Below are positions 1-9,410 of a stretch of DNA of 64,000 nucleotides, piece by piece. Below the pieces are notes generated by a model. It searched no databases. It was given only the letters and a program-made list of their open reading frames with translations, and had not been told where the DNA came from. Where the stretch lies: assembly GCA_002748755.1 (NCBI GenBank), contig PDTD01000017.1, positions 85,979-149,978 of the forward strand. Reading direction: 5' to 3'. A program made the position numbers and the translations under genes. The DNA comes from Desulfobulbus propionicus. GTDB taxonomy: Bacteria > Desulfobacterota > Desulfobulbia > Desulfobulbales > Desulfobulbaceae. Each line of letters begins with the position of its first letter. Within the stretch, counting starts at the first letter, position 1.

Positions 1-1107
1 TATCTGACCGGGCAGTTGGCGGATAGCCCCTGCAAGCTCCAGCTCCAGTAACAAGCCGGGGATATCCCGTGCAGAGAAGCCACTCAATCGCCCTAAGGCA
101 TCAATAGATAAAGGATAGGGCTCCACATAGGACAGCAATTCCTGCGCCCGGGTACTCAAAAGCAGGCTATCGGTCCCCTCTTCATGCGAAGGTTCTGCCG
201 GGCTCTCCGATCCCAGCCCGCCGAAACCTAATCGCAGTTCCTGGAGCACATCCTCGGCATTCTGAACCAAATACGCCCCAGCCTGAATAAGGCGATGACA
301 TCCCTGACTTTTCAAGGAATCAACCCGTCCCGGCACGGCAAAAACTTCTCTACCCTGGTCCAGAGCCAGCCGAGCCGTGATCAGAGAACCTGATTTTTCA
401 CTGGCCTCCACCACCACTGTCCCCCTGGACATGCCGCTGATTATTCTGTTTCGCATTGGAAAATGAAATCTCTCCGGCGCACTACCCAACGAAAACTCGG
501 AGAGTAACGCTCCTTTTTCCCGTATATGCGCGTAGAGTTGTCCATGATTTTTGGGATACACAACATCAATTCCGCACCCAAAAACACAGATGGTTTCTCC
601 TCCGCCAGCAAGAGCTCCCGTATGTGCCGAGGCATCTATGCCATGCGCACCACCGGAAACCACACAGACGCCCTGCCGTGCCAGATCTCGTCCAAAAGCT
701 TCTCCCTGACGTTTGCCATAGGATGTCGCAGTCCTGGAACCCACTATAGCCACCCTTGGCCGTTTGAAGCAGGCGACCTCTCCTGCTCCGTACAACAGGA
801 CAGGAGGATCTGCAATGTTTTTCAACTCTTCAGGATACAGAGGACAGCACTGCGCCAGAAGAAAAAAATGGTTGCGTTCAAGCACATCCAATTCACGCTT
901 GGCCCTTTCCAGTGCCTGCTTTTGATTGTTTCGGTCACGAATCACGGTCTGTGTCCTGGAACCGAGAATGGGATCTACCGTGTCATCTGCCGCAAGAATT
1001 GCTTCGGGGGAACCGTATTGTTTGATCAGACGGTTTTGCAGTGCACACCCCACTCCTTCCAGGAAACTCAGGGTAAGCCAATCAATGGCTCGGGAACATA
1101 TATGCAC
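1..1107 (-). CDS. dprA: DNA processing protein DprA (3' end beyond window)
   Basis: DprA binds single-stranded DNA and loads RecA during natural transformation. Read on the minus strand, the frame is open from a GTG at 1107 to the window edge. The Rossmann-like core is clear: VAIVGSRTATSYG, then SGGAHGIDASAH, VFGCGIDVVYP, and PMRNRIISGMSRGTVVVEA with GSLITARLA. After the core, the window edge cuts into the C-terminal winged-helix region. The GTG at 1107 has AAGG about 8 nt upstream. GTGs at 1167 and 1170 are in frame but lack a ribosome site. The C-terminal end lies outside the window. Confidence 0.93.
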   Translation of the reverse strand, partial: MHICSRAIDWLTLSFLEGVGCALQNRLIKQYGSPEAILAADDTVDPILGSRTQTVIRDRNNQKQALERAKRELDVLERNHFFLLAQCCPLYPEELKNIADPPVLLYGAGEVACFKRPRVAIVGSRTATSYGKRQGEAFGRDLARQGVCVVSGGAHGIDASAHTGALAGGGETICVFGCGIDVVYPKNHGQLYAHIREKGALLSEFSLGSAPERFHFPMRNRIISGMSRGTVVVEASEKSGSLITARLALDQGREVFAVPGRVDSLKSQGCHRLIQAGAYLVQNAEDVLQELRLGFGGLGSESPAEPSHEEGTDSLLLSTRAQELLSYVEPYPLSIDALGRLSGFSARDIPGLLLELELAGAIRQLPGQI

Positions 1108-1180
1108 AGCGTACCTTATGCAGAGTTTTATGCAGAATATTGAGCGGTGTTGATTGAGTGTCTGCACCACAGACAACTGC

Positions 1181-1300
1181 TAGCCCGGATCACTTAGGAA
1201 CATTTGGTCTCACCAAAAAAAAAGAGAGCAAACAGATACACGGGATATCCGTGAGCAGGATCAAATTTGGACAAAATGTCCACCAAACAACCTCGGTGCG
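1181..1300. repeat. Dispersed TAGCCCGG element, degenerate copy
   Basis: It begins TAGCCCGGAT. It shares with other copies the internal stretch GATATCCGTGAGCAGGATC and, just after it, the word AAATTTGGACAAAATGT. The right end is too diverged to place. It lies just upstream of dprA. Confidence 0.55.
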
Positions 1301-1410
1301 CCTCTTTTTGGCTGCATTATGCCTACAAGAGGTCAACCTCCATCCCCTCCTATAGGCCCGTCCTCAAATTAAATAAAAGAATAACCGTCTAAGCAGATGA
1401 AAACGCAAGG

Positions 1411-3042
1411 CTAATCGGTCATGAATGCTTCCAGGTCCTCACTACGGGAGGGGTGTCTGAGTTTTTTAATGGCCTGGGCCTCAATTTGGCGGATACGCTC
1501 TCTGGTCACCGAAAAACATTGTCCTACTTCTTCCAGGGTATGATCACAGGCGATCTCAATACCATAGCGCATGCGCAGCACCTTCTCTTCCCTTGGGGTG
1601 AGAGATCCCATGACCCTGCACAGACAGCGCTTAAGGCTTTCAGTTATAGAATTCTCCTGGGGATCGGGGTGGGCATGGTCTTCTATAAAATCACTGAGCA
1701 TGGCATCTTCTTCTTCACTAACCGGCGCATCCAGAGAAATAGCATCTTTGGCTGTTTTCAGGGCGATATGCACCTTTTCAACATCAGTACCGAGTTGCTC
1801 CGCCATCTCTTCAGGGGTGGGCTCTCTGCTTTCCAGCCTCTGGAAATCCTTGGAAAAACGCAGCAACCTGTTGATGGTCTCTATCATATGCACCGGCAGA
1901 CGAATGGTCCTGCCCTGGTCGGCAATCCCCCTGGTTACTGCCTGCCTGATCCACCAGGTAGCATAGGTTGAAAATTTATAGCCGCGTTGATAATCATACT
2001 TTTCCACAGCCTTCATTAGACCAATATTGCCTTCCTGGATAAGATCGGGCAACTGCATGCCACGATTAAGAAACTTTTTGGCCACAGAAATCACCAAGCG
2101 TAAATTGGCTCGCACCAATGACTCCTTGGCTTGCTTGGCCATCTCAAGCCCCAGCTCAATTTCTTGCTGGATTTCCATAAATGCGGACCAGCTTACCCCT
2201 ATAGTTTCTGCCAGTTCCAATGTGATATGCCGCTCTATTTCAGCAGGGCTGATTTCTCCGTCCTGCCCCTTACTGATTTGCTCACGTCGTACGGTAAGCA
2301 ACTCTCTTTGCTGCGCAACCACTCTGACTTTAGTAAACTTCTTACTCAATTCCTTAACAGCATCGGCGACCGAAAGGATGCCCTTAGAACAGAGTCGGTG
2401 CTCATGGAACAAATTGGATATTTGCCACCCAACCTGAAGGATTTCCTCCACTATCTTTTCCTCTGCCTGTTCATCACCGGACTGTTTTTTCAGCTCTGTA
2501 AACAAATCACGGCGCCTGGCGTCAAGGGCGTTCGCCTCCTCAATTTTATCAAGAAGAGAATCGCGAACCTTGTTCAAAATCTTGTCGTCATTATCTGAAA
2601 CACCCCGAACAACAGTGTTAATCCGCGTACTCCCACGGAGAATGTTTTCTGCAAGATCGTTGAGAGCGGTTATTCCAAGGGTCAAGCGTAACACAGCATA
2701 TTGTATTCTGGCTTCACTTTCTTCCACCATCTTGGCTAGCTCTATCTCCTCTTCATGACTGAGTAATTTCTGGCTACCCATTTCTCGGAGGTAGATATTC
2801 ATCGGGTCCTGGTTCGTCCCCATACTACGCCTGTCTGTGCGACGTCTGTCACCTCCCGATCGTCTATCTAATTGCGTACGTCTCTCTTTATCGAATTGAC
2901 CGTTGATCTGCTGAACGAAAGCCGCTCCGATGACACTTTCTTCTGTATGCATATCAGCAGCTTCAAATTCTTCTCGTTCATCTTCAGCTACGAATCCATT
3001 CAACGTGACATCTTCGTCCAACTGCTGCTCTCTTTTATTCAT
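1411..3042 (-). CDS. rpoD: RNA polymerase primary sigma factor RpoD
   Basis: This is the housekeeping sigma-70 factor that directs RNA polymerase to most promoters. From ATG 3042 it is 543 residues. An acidic N-terminus leads to an Arg-rich stretch ([11 protein letters not shown]), then region 1.2 ([11 protein letters not shown]) and a long non-conserved insert. Region 2 follows ([18 protein letters not shown], then [12 protein letters not shown]), then region 3, and region 4 with the HTH ([20 protein letters not shown]) near the C-terminus. A TGGAGAG ribosome site precedes ATG 3042. An upstream in-frame start at 3105 has no support. A typical region 1.1 is not evident. dnaG lies immediately upstream, the usual macromolecular-synthesis arrangement. 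Confidence 0.97.
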   Translation of the reverse strand: MNKREQQLDEDVTLNGFVAEDEREEFEAADMHTEESVIGAAFVQQINGQFDKERRTQLDRRSGGDRRRTDRRSMGTNQDPMNIYLREMGSQKLLSHEEEIELAKMVEESEARIQYAVLRLTLGITALNDLAENILRGSTRINTVVRGVSDNDDKILNKVRDSLLDKIEEANALDARRRDLFTELKKQSGDEQAEEKIVEEILQVGWQISNLFHEHRLCSKGILSVADAVKELSKKFTKVRVVAQQRELLTVRREQISKGQDGEISPAEIERHITLELAETIGVSWSAFMEIQQEIELGLEMAKQAKESLVRANLRLVISVAKKFLNRGMQLPDLIQEGNIGLMKAVEKYDYQRGYKFSTYATWWIRQAVTRGIADQGRTIRLPVHMIETINRLLRFSKDFQRLESREPTPEEMAEQLGTDVEKVHIALKTAKDAISLDAPVSEEEDAMLSDFIEDHAHPDPQENSITESLKRCLCRVMGSLTPREEKVLRMRYGIEIACDHTLEEVGQCFSVTRERIRQIEAQAIKKLRHPSRSEDLEAFMTD

Positions 3043-3265
3043 TCTAGCTCTCCAGGATAGTAGCCCACAAAATGAGAGATAACTGCCGGCGCCATCTCCA
3101 GACACCTAAAAAAACGTTGAAACAGCATCATAAACCCAATTGACGGGTCCTGTATACCAGATCCAAAACACATCCTTTCGCCATCTATCCCCTCAAAACG
3201 CTTTCTTGCAACGACTCCTCCAGTATGGAGGTTACCAGCATTACACATTTTTTCAATAAGTTATC

Positions 3266-5053
3266 TTAATAACCCTTTCTTTTTTTACCAATGAGCATTT
3301 TTTTTTGCAGCAACTCCATCAACAGAGCTTGGTCGCCAGCTCTTTCTGCTGCATCAATCCGTTCCTGCAATATTTTTTCATTGTTCTGGGCATTGACATC
3401 CTCTATCCACCGTAACAGTTCAACCCGCATGCTTTCTACGAGACCGCTTTCGTCTTCACCCTCTACCTGTACAAGGCCATGTGTCAATAATTCGACAACA
3501 TGCTCACGCACCGTATCATCCTCGGTCAAATCAAGTATCTTTTCAGGTTCTTCTGCCCCACTTAAACAAAACTCATTAATTAGATGCAAAATACGGACCG
3601 ACAACTCATCCTTTACCACTGACGCCAGGCCGGCAGCAGCCATTTCCTGATACGAATCTGGATGCAAAAGAAGAAACTCAAACAATTGACGTAGCTTTTT
3701 AGGTAATCGGCCTACAACTGCCTCCTGCCCCTTACTCTGCTTCCTAGGCAGGGCCATGGTTTTTCCGTCCTGCAACAACGAAAGATCAATCCCTAACTGG
3801 GCCCCAAAATGAGTGGCCATCAAAGCGTACTGTGCCGGATTTTTTGCTTCCCGCAACAGCGGCTTAAGTTTTTCCATGATTCTGTTCTTACCCAGTAAGG
3901 TCAGGCCATGTTCTTGCACCAGGGTGTCAAAAACAAACTCCGCAAGCGGCTGAGCCTCCTCAATACACTGCTCTATTCCCGATGCACCTTTCTCCCGCAC
4001 AAAACTATCAGGATCATGATTTTCCGGTAACATAGCCACCTTGCACTCCAAATTCTCAGCCAAAAAATAGGGAACACTTCGCATGGCCGCTTGCAACCCT
4101 GCAGTATCACCATCAAACAACAACACCGCCTGATCGCAATAATTGCGCATCTGCCGAACATGATGGGGCGTCAGAGAAGTTCCCAGGGGCGCGACCGCAT
4201 TATCTACCCCATGGACAGCCAGCATCAAAAGGTCAAAATTTCCTTCAACAACGATTGCGGTCCGTTTTGCACGAATGGCTTCCCGATGCTGATAGAGCCC
4301 AAATAACAGTCGACTTTTTTCGAAAATCGGACTTTCTGGAGAGTTCATATACTTGGGCTTTCCGTCTCCCAGAATTCTTCCGCCAAAGGCCACCACCCGA
4401 CCGCTCATATCCAAGATGGGAAACATGATCCGTGAACGAAAACGATCATAATGTCCGCCCCGTTCCCTCTTGACAGCCAAACCAGCTTGCTCGATCACTT
4501 CCATGGACAATTGTTTTCTCCGCAAAGCGCGAGTCTGGAAAGACCAGCCTACTGCCTTGGGCGATGGAGCCAGGCCTAATCTGTACCGTCGGACAAACGC
4601 ATCAGGAACCCCCCGCTGTTTTAGGTAAGTGCGGGCTTCGACAGACTCCTGACCCCGAACCAGGCACTGTTCATACAAGCGGGCAGCCTCTTCACAGGTC
4701 TGGTACAGTCTCTCCCGCATTCGGAGACGTTTTTTTTCCTGATCGCTCATTCGACGCTCAGGCAACTCTATATGGTACCTTTGGGCCAGCATCTTGAGCG
4801 CTTCAGGAAAATCGCAGTGATGATGCTTCATGACAAAGGAGAAGACATCACCTGAGGCGCCACAACCAAAACAGTAGAAAAATTGTTCCTGAGGGTTAAC
4901 GGAAAAAGACGGTGTTTTTTCATTATGAAACGGACATAACCCTTGATACCTGTTTCCCACTTTACGCAGGTCGATACATGCACCAATGACCTCAACTATA
5001 TCAGCAGCTTCCCTGACCTGATTTTTAACCTGCTCGCGTCCCCCGCCTTCCAT
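3266..5053 (-). CDS. dnaG: DNA primase DnaG
   Basis: DnaG makes the RNA primers for chromosome replication at the fork, working with DnaB helicase. The 595-residue protein has an N-terminal CHC2 zinc finger (C40, H43, C61, C64 in CPFHNEKTPSF and YCFGCGASGD). The catalytic core contains DMSGRVVAFGGRILG and a Toprim domain (AIVVEGNFDLLML, LLFDGDTAG). A C-terminal helicase-binding region follows. The Toprim glutamate motif reads EGNFD rather than the common EGYMD. It is upstream of rpoD on the same strand with a 223-nt gap. Confidence 0.97.
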   Translation of the reverse strand: MEGGGREQVKNQVREAADIVEVIGACIDLRKVGNRYQGLCPFHNEKTPSFSVNPQEQFFYCFGCGASGDVFSFVMKHHHCDFPEALKMLAQRYHIELPERRMSDQEKKRLRMRERLYQTCEEAARLYEQCLVRGQESVEARTYLKQRGVPDAFVRRYRLGLAPSPKAVGWSFQTRALRRKQLSMEVIEQAGLAVKRERGGHYDRFRSRIMFPILDMSGRVVAFGGRILGDGKPKYMNSPESPIFEKSRLLFGLYQHREAIRAKRTAIVVEGNFDLLMLAVHGVDNAVAPLGTSLTPHHVRQMRNYCDQAVLLFDGDTAGLQAAMRSVPYFLAENLECKVAMLPENHDPDSFVREKGASGIEQCIEEAQPLAEFVFDTLVQEHGLTLLGKNRIMEKLKPLLREAKNPAQYALMATHFGAQLGIDLSLLQDGKTMALPRKQSKGQEAVVGRLPKKLRQLFEFLLLHPDSYQEMAAAGLASVVKDELSVRILHLINEFCLSGAEEPEKILDLTEDDTVREHVVELLTHGLVQVEGEDESGLVESMRVELLRWIEDVNAQNNEKILQERIDAAERAGDQALLMELLQKKMLIGKKRKGY

Positions 5054-5376
5054 TCGATCGTGATCCCTCTCTTATTTTATTGGTAATTACGTTCCGGTTA
5101 CGGTACAGTATCACAAAAAAAAATTACGCATACTGCAACAGGAATCAACACAACAACATCAAACAGTTACCTTTCCTGTGAGCGGTTGCGATTTCACAGA
5201 TGGCGATGACATCCTTCGAAACACCATACTTAGTCAATTTAGTGCAGTACATGTTCCAAGCACAACTCTTCCTTTGCCAACAGTCCACCTGTGCCACTGT
5301 ACCCGGAGCCACGTTAGCGCTGCCAAAAGCGCTCGCCAGCGGCGTAGAATCTGTACGTACCGCCTGACGGATAAAG
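5054..5376. other. Intergenic; possible Cys-rich short ORF on minus strand
   Basis: Nothing recognisable. On the minus strand a frame ending at 5145 encodes a short Cys-containing sequence (CWQRKSCAWNMYC, then YGVSKDVIAIC). It could be a decayed or small real gene, but no start or ribosome site is convincing. It lies between the divergent dnaG and the 5377 gene, so promoters for both are expected here. Confidence 0.2.
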
Positions 5377-6141
5377 ATGCCCCATGCTATAAACCACATC
5401 CTGACTCTGGAAGTGAGAAAGGAAATCGCTGAGCGTTACTTCGGACTACGCAAAACCATTGAAGAAGATATCCAACGCTACAACGAACAACTCAAGGCAG
5501 CATTGAACGCCATGGAAATGACCGTAGGTATGACGCTCATTCGCATTTACATTCTCCTACAACACACCAAAATTATAAAAGAATTCAATCAGCTGATCGG
5601 CCTAAACGATGATCTTTTTTTTGATCCCTATCTGGTAGAATCGGCCACCATACGCAGGCGACTCTTCAACGGCACTGACCAGACACGGGGGAGAGGGATT
5701 ACTAAAAAACAAAAGTTCACCAATCTCCTATACACCCTCTACCAACAATTACTCCAGGCCGTTGAAGAATATCGACGCGTCCGGCAGCACCTTATGCAAG
5801 AGGAAGAAACCATTGCTGAAGAAATAAAAATGTTTCACCGAAACAACGACCTGTCGGCTATTATAGGGTTTCTTCGCCATCTTGACAGCGACCCCATTCA
5901 CACAGGGTACATGGCGGGTGACCTTATGAAGGCAAGGGACAAAAAACTTGCTGAAAAAATGTATGTACAGCCCCCCCTGCAAGCTGAAAAAGTCCTTCCT
6001 CCCATTCCGGCAATGCCACCTTGTAAAGAAGTGAAAAAACTTCTTGCCCAGCTCGCGAAAAATGCTTTTACTCTCACAGGCCGTACCCATGTGGGATACC
6101 TTTTTAAAGACCTTGATATGCAACGGACAGACTGCCTATGA
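5377..6141 (+). CDS. Hypothetical protein, helical, coupled to exchanger gene
   Basis: A 254-residue protein that I do not recognise. It is rich in charged residues and predicted helix (EEDIQRYNEQLKAAL, EEYRRVRQHLMQEEE). It has no signal peptide or membrane segment, so it is probably cytoplasmic. Its stop overlaps the start of the downstream sodium/calcium exchanger by 4 nt (ATGA), so the two are translationally coupled. A role linked to that transporter is only an inference from this coupling. Confidence 0.75.
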   Translation: MPHAINHILTLEVRKEIAERYFGLRKTIEEDIQRYNEQLKAALNAMEMTVGMTLIRIYILLQHTKIIKEFNQLIGLNDDLFFDPYLVESATIRRRLFNGTDQTRGRGITKKQKFTNLLYTLYQQLLQAVEEYRRVRQHLMQEEETIAEEIKMFHRNNDLSAIIGFLRHLDSDPIHTGYMAGDLMKARDKKLAEKMYVQPPLQAEKVLPPIPAMPPCKEVKKLLAQLAKNAFTLTGRTHVGYLFKDLDMQRTDCL

Positions 6142-7079
6142 CTTCTTCTGCTCTAGCTTGCGGCTCTGTTATTCTGGGTCTGTCCCTTCTTGTTGCCGGT
6201 GGAGAAAGCCTGGTTCGCGGCGCTGCAGACCTTGCTAAGGGAGTTGGCGTAACCGCCTTTGTCGTCGGCCTGACTGTGGTTGCTTTCGGAACCTCTGTGC
6301 CCGAGCTTTTTATTAGCCTTACGGCTTCACTCCAAGGACACGCTGACATTATGATCGGCAATGTGGTGGGCAGCAACATCGCTAATGTTGGACTTATCCT
6401 CGGCTGCTGCGCCCTGTTTGCGCCCCTGAGACTACCCCTCAGGGAGGTATGGAACGAACTCCTCATCGTCGTGGGAGCAAGCGTAATGCTTATGTTCTGC
6501 AGTGGCTATGGACTCTTCCCACGCATAGTGGGCGTTTTTTTCACCTTGGTTATCACAGGGTATACCGTACTTGTCTACCTGCATGCAAAAAAGAGCCACC
6601 AACAATCCGATGGGGGTACCCTGTCGCTCACCGCAAAAGGCCTTTTCCTTCTCTTATTCATGATCGTTCTAGGGCTTGGACTACTAGCTGTTGGTTCACA
6701 CTTTTTTATTAACGGAGCAATCACCCTGGCCCGCCTCCTTGGTGTCAGTGAACTCATCATAGGTCTAACCCTGGCGGCCGTGGGAACTTCTCTACCGGAA
6801 CTCGCTTCCTCCCTGGCTGCCCTGCGTCATGGCGAGACAGGCATGCTCATCGGCAATGTGGTAGGTTCCAACATGTTCAACCTGCTCATGGTCCTCGGAG
6901 TTACGAGTGTTATCAAACCTTTTGCAATTGATCCTAGCCTACTGCAAAGAGATTTACCAGTCATGCTAGGCTTTACCCTTATTCTCATTCCTCTATTGCT
7001 CAGAGATGGCACGACCAAGAGGTGGCAGGGATTTCTCCTGTTCTGCGGATATGCCGGATACTGTTTCAGCCTGATGTAG
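6138..7079 (+). CDS. yrbG: Calcium/sodium antiporter, YrbG/CaCA family
   Basis: An inner-membrane Na+/Ca2+ exchanger-type antiporter of 313 residues and about ten membrane segments. The two inverted alpha-repeats that define the family are both present. The first has GTSVPELFISL and GNVVGSNIANVG; the second has GTSLPELASSL and GNVVGSNMFNL. The acidic residue in each PEL motif is the expected ion ligand. It overlaps the preceding hypothetical gene by 4 nt. Its TAG stop (7077-7079) is also the first three bases of a dispersed-repeat end. Confidence 0.93.
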   Translation: MTSSALACGSVILGLSLLVAGGESLVRGAADLAKGVGVTAFVVGLTVVAFGTSVPELFISLTASLQGHADIMIGNVVGSNIANVGLILGCCALFAPLRLPLREVWNELLIVVGASVMLMFCSGYGLFPRIVGVFFTLVITGYTVLVYLHAKKSHQQSDGGTLSLTAKGLFLLLFMIVLGLGLLAVGSHFFINGAITLARLLGVSELIIGLTLAAVGTSLPELASSLAALRHGETGMLIGNVVGSNMFNLLMVLGVTSVIKPFAIDPSLLQRDLPVMLGFTLILIPLLLRDGTTKRWQGFLLFCGYAGYCFSLM

Positions 7080-7130
7080 CCCGAACTCCTCATACACATT
7101 TTCAGGCCATAGCTCATAGTAACACGATAT
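7077..7130. repeat. Dispersed TAGCCCGG element, left end only
   Basis: TAGCCCGAACTCCTCAT starts exactly at the yrbG stop codon, matching the terminal repeat of the family. The body beyond about 40 bases is not recognisable. Confidence 0.5.
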
Positions 7131-7700
7131 TCGCACAATTGTTCTATCCTATCGATAGTCATTGTTATAATGCTCTTCTCATGGGTCCGTATCGGCCCCA
7201 GCAAATCTTGTCCTCCATGAAATATCTCGCCAAGCTTGGTCAAGCCATGGCACCCACCCAGCGATTACAGCCGTTCAACCGATGTCAAAGGCAATTGTTA
7301 TAAGAGTTGTTTCACCCTCTTTCTGTAAAACACCAAACCAAAAACATGCAAAGAATATTGTTTTATTTCAAACAACTATAACCGGATACCACCGACCCTG
7401 TTATGGGCTACATCGTATGCAATCCTGCTTCAGTTAGGTTTTCAATCATATCTGCATCGGTTTTCTTTTCTGGATACCATGTAAATAGGCCATGAGTTCT
7501 GTCGTAAATAGAGCTGGATACCCCGTAAAGGGATGCTACCCGAATGGATTCCCTTTCTCTTTTCAGGCATTGAAAAAAATGGAACCAACCTTTTATCGCA
7601 ACTCCTCACAGGCCATATAACATCTTTATTTTACTTGGTTTACTTCTGAAATTGCTTTCAGCTTACCCAGAATCATTCATATTCAGGTATTGGTTTGTAC
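7131..7700. other. Intergenic stretch without recognisable gene
   Basis: About 570 bases with no convincing reading frame. A TTGTTATAATG word near 7150 resembles a -10 box but is not placed upstream of any gene. The stretch is probably debris between two mobile-element relics. Confidence 0.4.
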
Positions 7701-7975
7701 AGTAATGCAGGTAGGATGGCCAGTTACCCGATCGTTTTCTCACCGCTCCCTGCCTGCGGTGTTCCCGCACAGGGCTCCTCCATATTATTCGCTTCGTACA
7801 AAAGCATTATCAGTGCCCTGTAACCGATTATGCAGGGGCGAGGAATACGAAAGAACCTTATGGGTCCTCGCCATTGAACGCTTTTCCTCTGACTCCTCCA
7901 ATTGAACCACTTAAAACTCATACAGCTTACCCTGAAAAAGGAGTTGAGCAAGCGATCGTTTCCCCTGACACCGTA
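7700..7975 (-). mobile_element. Group II intron 3' relic (maturase C-terminus plus domain V)
   Basis: On the minus strand the frame 7951-7724 contains FNWRSQRKSVQW, then FFRIPRPCIIG. This closely resembles the C-terminal end of group II intron reverse transcriptase/maturases (NRRSQ-x-x-S-x-x-W, then PRP-x-I-V). About 110 nt further on is a domain-V-like hairpin, as expected for an intron 3' end. The reverse transcriptase core and the 5' half are missing. The relic is cut at about 7976, where a dispersed repeat begins. Exact boundaries are not visible. Confidence 0.65.
7745..7777 (-). ncRNA. Group II intron domain V-like hairpin
   Basis: The minus strand reads GAGCCCTGTGCGGGAAC, then ACCGCAGGCAGGGAGC. 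It forms a lower stem CCCTG/CAGGG, a GG bulge on the 3' side, an upper stem TGCGG/CCGCA and a GAACA loop. This is the domain V layout with AGC near the 5' end, followed by GGTGAG. The usual GNRA tetraloop is altered and the terminal pairs are mismatched, so it is probably inactive. Confidence 0.6.
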
Positions 7976-8096
7976 CTAAACCGGATTTTTCATCAGCTCT
8001 GATGGTGCCAGGTTGGGTAGTTTTGGGTACCTTATTCTACTTGGGTATATGTGCTGCCCAAAAAATGGCGAAGTTGATGCCGCCTGGGGTGAACAG
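7976..8096. repeat. Dispersed TAGCCCGG element, partial, reverse orientation
   Basis: It begins TAAACCGGATTTTTCATCAG. It continues through TGGTGCCAGG, TACCTTATTCTACTTGGGTA and TGCCGCCTGGGGTGAAC, all shared with other copies. It abuts the group II intron relic. Confidence 0.7.
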
Positions 8097-8263
8097 GATA
8101 CAAACTATGGCTCAATATTGAACCCTTACCGATCCGATGAAACGATATCCATAAACACCTGCGTCGTACTCATAGCGTTCACCTCCTTTTGGAAGAAGAT
8201 CGAAACGGCAGACGATGTTTGCCTAGCCGACACCAGAGATTCTTTTCTTTGAAGGATCCAAAC

Positions 8264-8935
8264 TTAATCCGGAAGATACGGGGTAATGTCTTTCAGGTAC
8301 TTTGTGGCGACCTTAAAGCCTTCTTTTTCCAGAGAAATAACGGCCTTGGCGCCGTCTTCACCTGCGATGCGCATGACAAGTTGAATGATCCCAGCCCGTT
8401 CTTTGATCGGCCAACTGATCAGGCTCTGGATGTTGATATTCGCTTCCTTGAATACTGCCGTAACCTTGGCGAGTTGGCCAGGATTGTCAGAGACAAACAC
8501 CGAAATCCGTATACTGCTTTCGCTCATGCCTATGGCCATCAGAAGCATTTCCATGACATCGCTGCTGGTTATAATTCCCACCAGCTTCTCATTTTCCTGG
8601 ACCGGCAGTGAATTGATACTTTTGGTCTGCATGATGTAGGCCGCTCGCTCAATTGTGGTGTCTGGAGTGGCAGTGATTACGGTTTTAATCATGATCATGC
8701 CCAGCTCAACTTTCTCCAGCAGGTAATTGAGTTCATGGGCAGACAAGGCTGTAGCAGGCGATGCCCAATTTTTTTTCAAATCCCGATCTGAGACCACTCC
8801 AGCCAGCTTCCCTTTTTTGTCCACTACGAGAAGGTGGCTGACATCTTTTTCTTCGAGCATATCGCGTGCTTCGACAAGCGTTGTTTCCGGTCCGACTGTT
8901 ACCAAATCCGTGCGCATTATCCTGCCGATATACAT
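8264..8935 (-). CDS. CBS-pair and ACT domain protein (AcuB-like)
   Basis: A 223-residue cytoplasmic regulator-like protein. Two CBS motifs fill residues 1-135 (MYIGRIMRTDLVTVGPE..., HLLVVDKKGKLAGVVSDRD; SINSLPVQENEKLVGIITSSD). An ACT domain follows (SIRISVFVSDNPGQLAKV, INIQSLISWP). CBS pairs usually bind adenine nucleotides and ACT domains bind amino acids, so a ligand-sensing role is likely. The target is not identifiable from context. It is transcribed alone. Confidence 0.88.
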   Translation of the reverse strand: MYIGRIMRTDLVTVGPETTLVEARDMLEEKDVSHLLVVDKKGKLAGVVSDRDLKKNWASPATALSAHELNYLLEKVELGMIMIKTVITATPDTTIERAAYIMQTKSINSLPVQENEKLVGIITSSDVMEMLLMAIGMSESSIRISVFVSDNPGQLAKVTAVFKEANINIQSLISWPIKERAGIIQLVMRIAGEDGAKAVISLEKEGFKVATKYLKDITPYLPD

Positions 8936-9005
8936 ACCTGCCTCCTTATAGCATTATGTGTTTCAGTACCAAGTGCATCATTTTATCACTGTAGCGTAAA
9001 TATGG

Positions 9006-9410
9006 TTAATGAGCCACAGTGATACCTTCGCGCAGAATATTTTTTGTGATCATTGCCTGGTTCCCAGGATGTCGATATCGTATTTCACCTTTGACCTGGT
9101 TGGGTGCAATGGGTTTGGAGAAGCGCAGAACTATAGTATGGTTGCCACTTGCAGGACGCCTGAACAACCATTTTGCGGCAGGTTTGCCCAGTCCGTTGAC
9201 CGGGAGCGGGTTTGCTGCGATCAAATGTACTCCCCGGGCATGCTTTTGCATAACGATAAATGCCGGTGGGGCCGGGGAACTGACGTGTATACAAATTTGA
9301 ACGACATCGCCTCGATCCACATATTTTGCTGAAACCCCGGCGTTGGCAAATCCATGATCAGACAGGAGCAGAAGAATGGATGAGAGGAGCAGGGCGAGTA
9401 TATTTTTCAT
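9006..9410 (-). CDS. Exported hypothetical protein, partner of XRE membrane regulator
   Basis: A 134-residue protein with an N-terminal signal peptide (MKNILALLLSSILLLLSDHG, cleavage probably near AxA). The mature part is predicted to be beta-rich and periplasmic (GDVVQICIHVSSPAPPAF, TIVLRFSKPIAPNQVKGEI). I do not recognise a family. Its start overlaps the stop of the upstream regulator gene by 4 nt (ATGA), so the two are made together. A role as periplasmic partner or target of that regulator's outer domain is an inference. Confidence 0.7.
   Translation of the reverse strand: MKNILALLLSSILLLLSDHGFANAGVSAKYVDRGDVVQICIHVSSPAPPAFIVMQKHARGVHLIAANPLPVNGLGKPAAKWLFRRPASGNHTIVLRFSKPIAPNQVKGEIRYRHPGNQAMITKNILREGITVAH

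Noticed and set aside
456-1153. Plus-strand ORFs opposite dprA
   Set aside because: They are shadows of the DprA frame, whose motifs are unmistakable on the minus strand.
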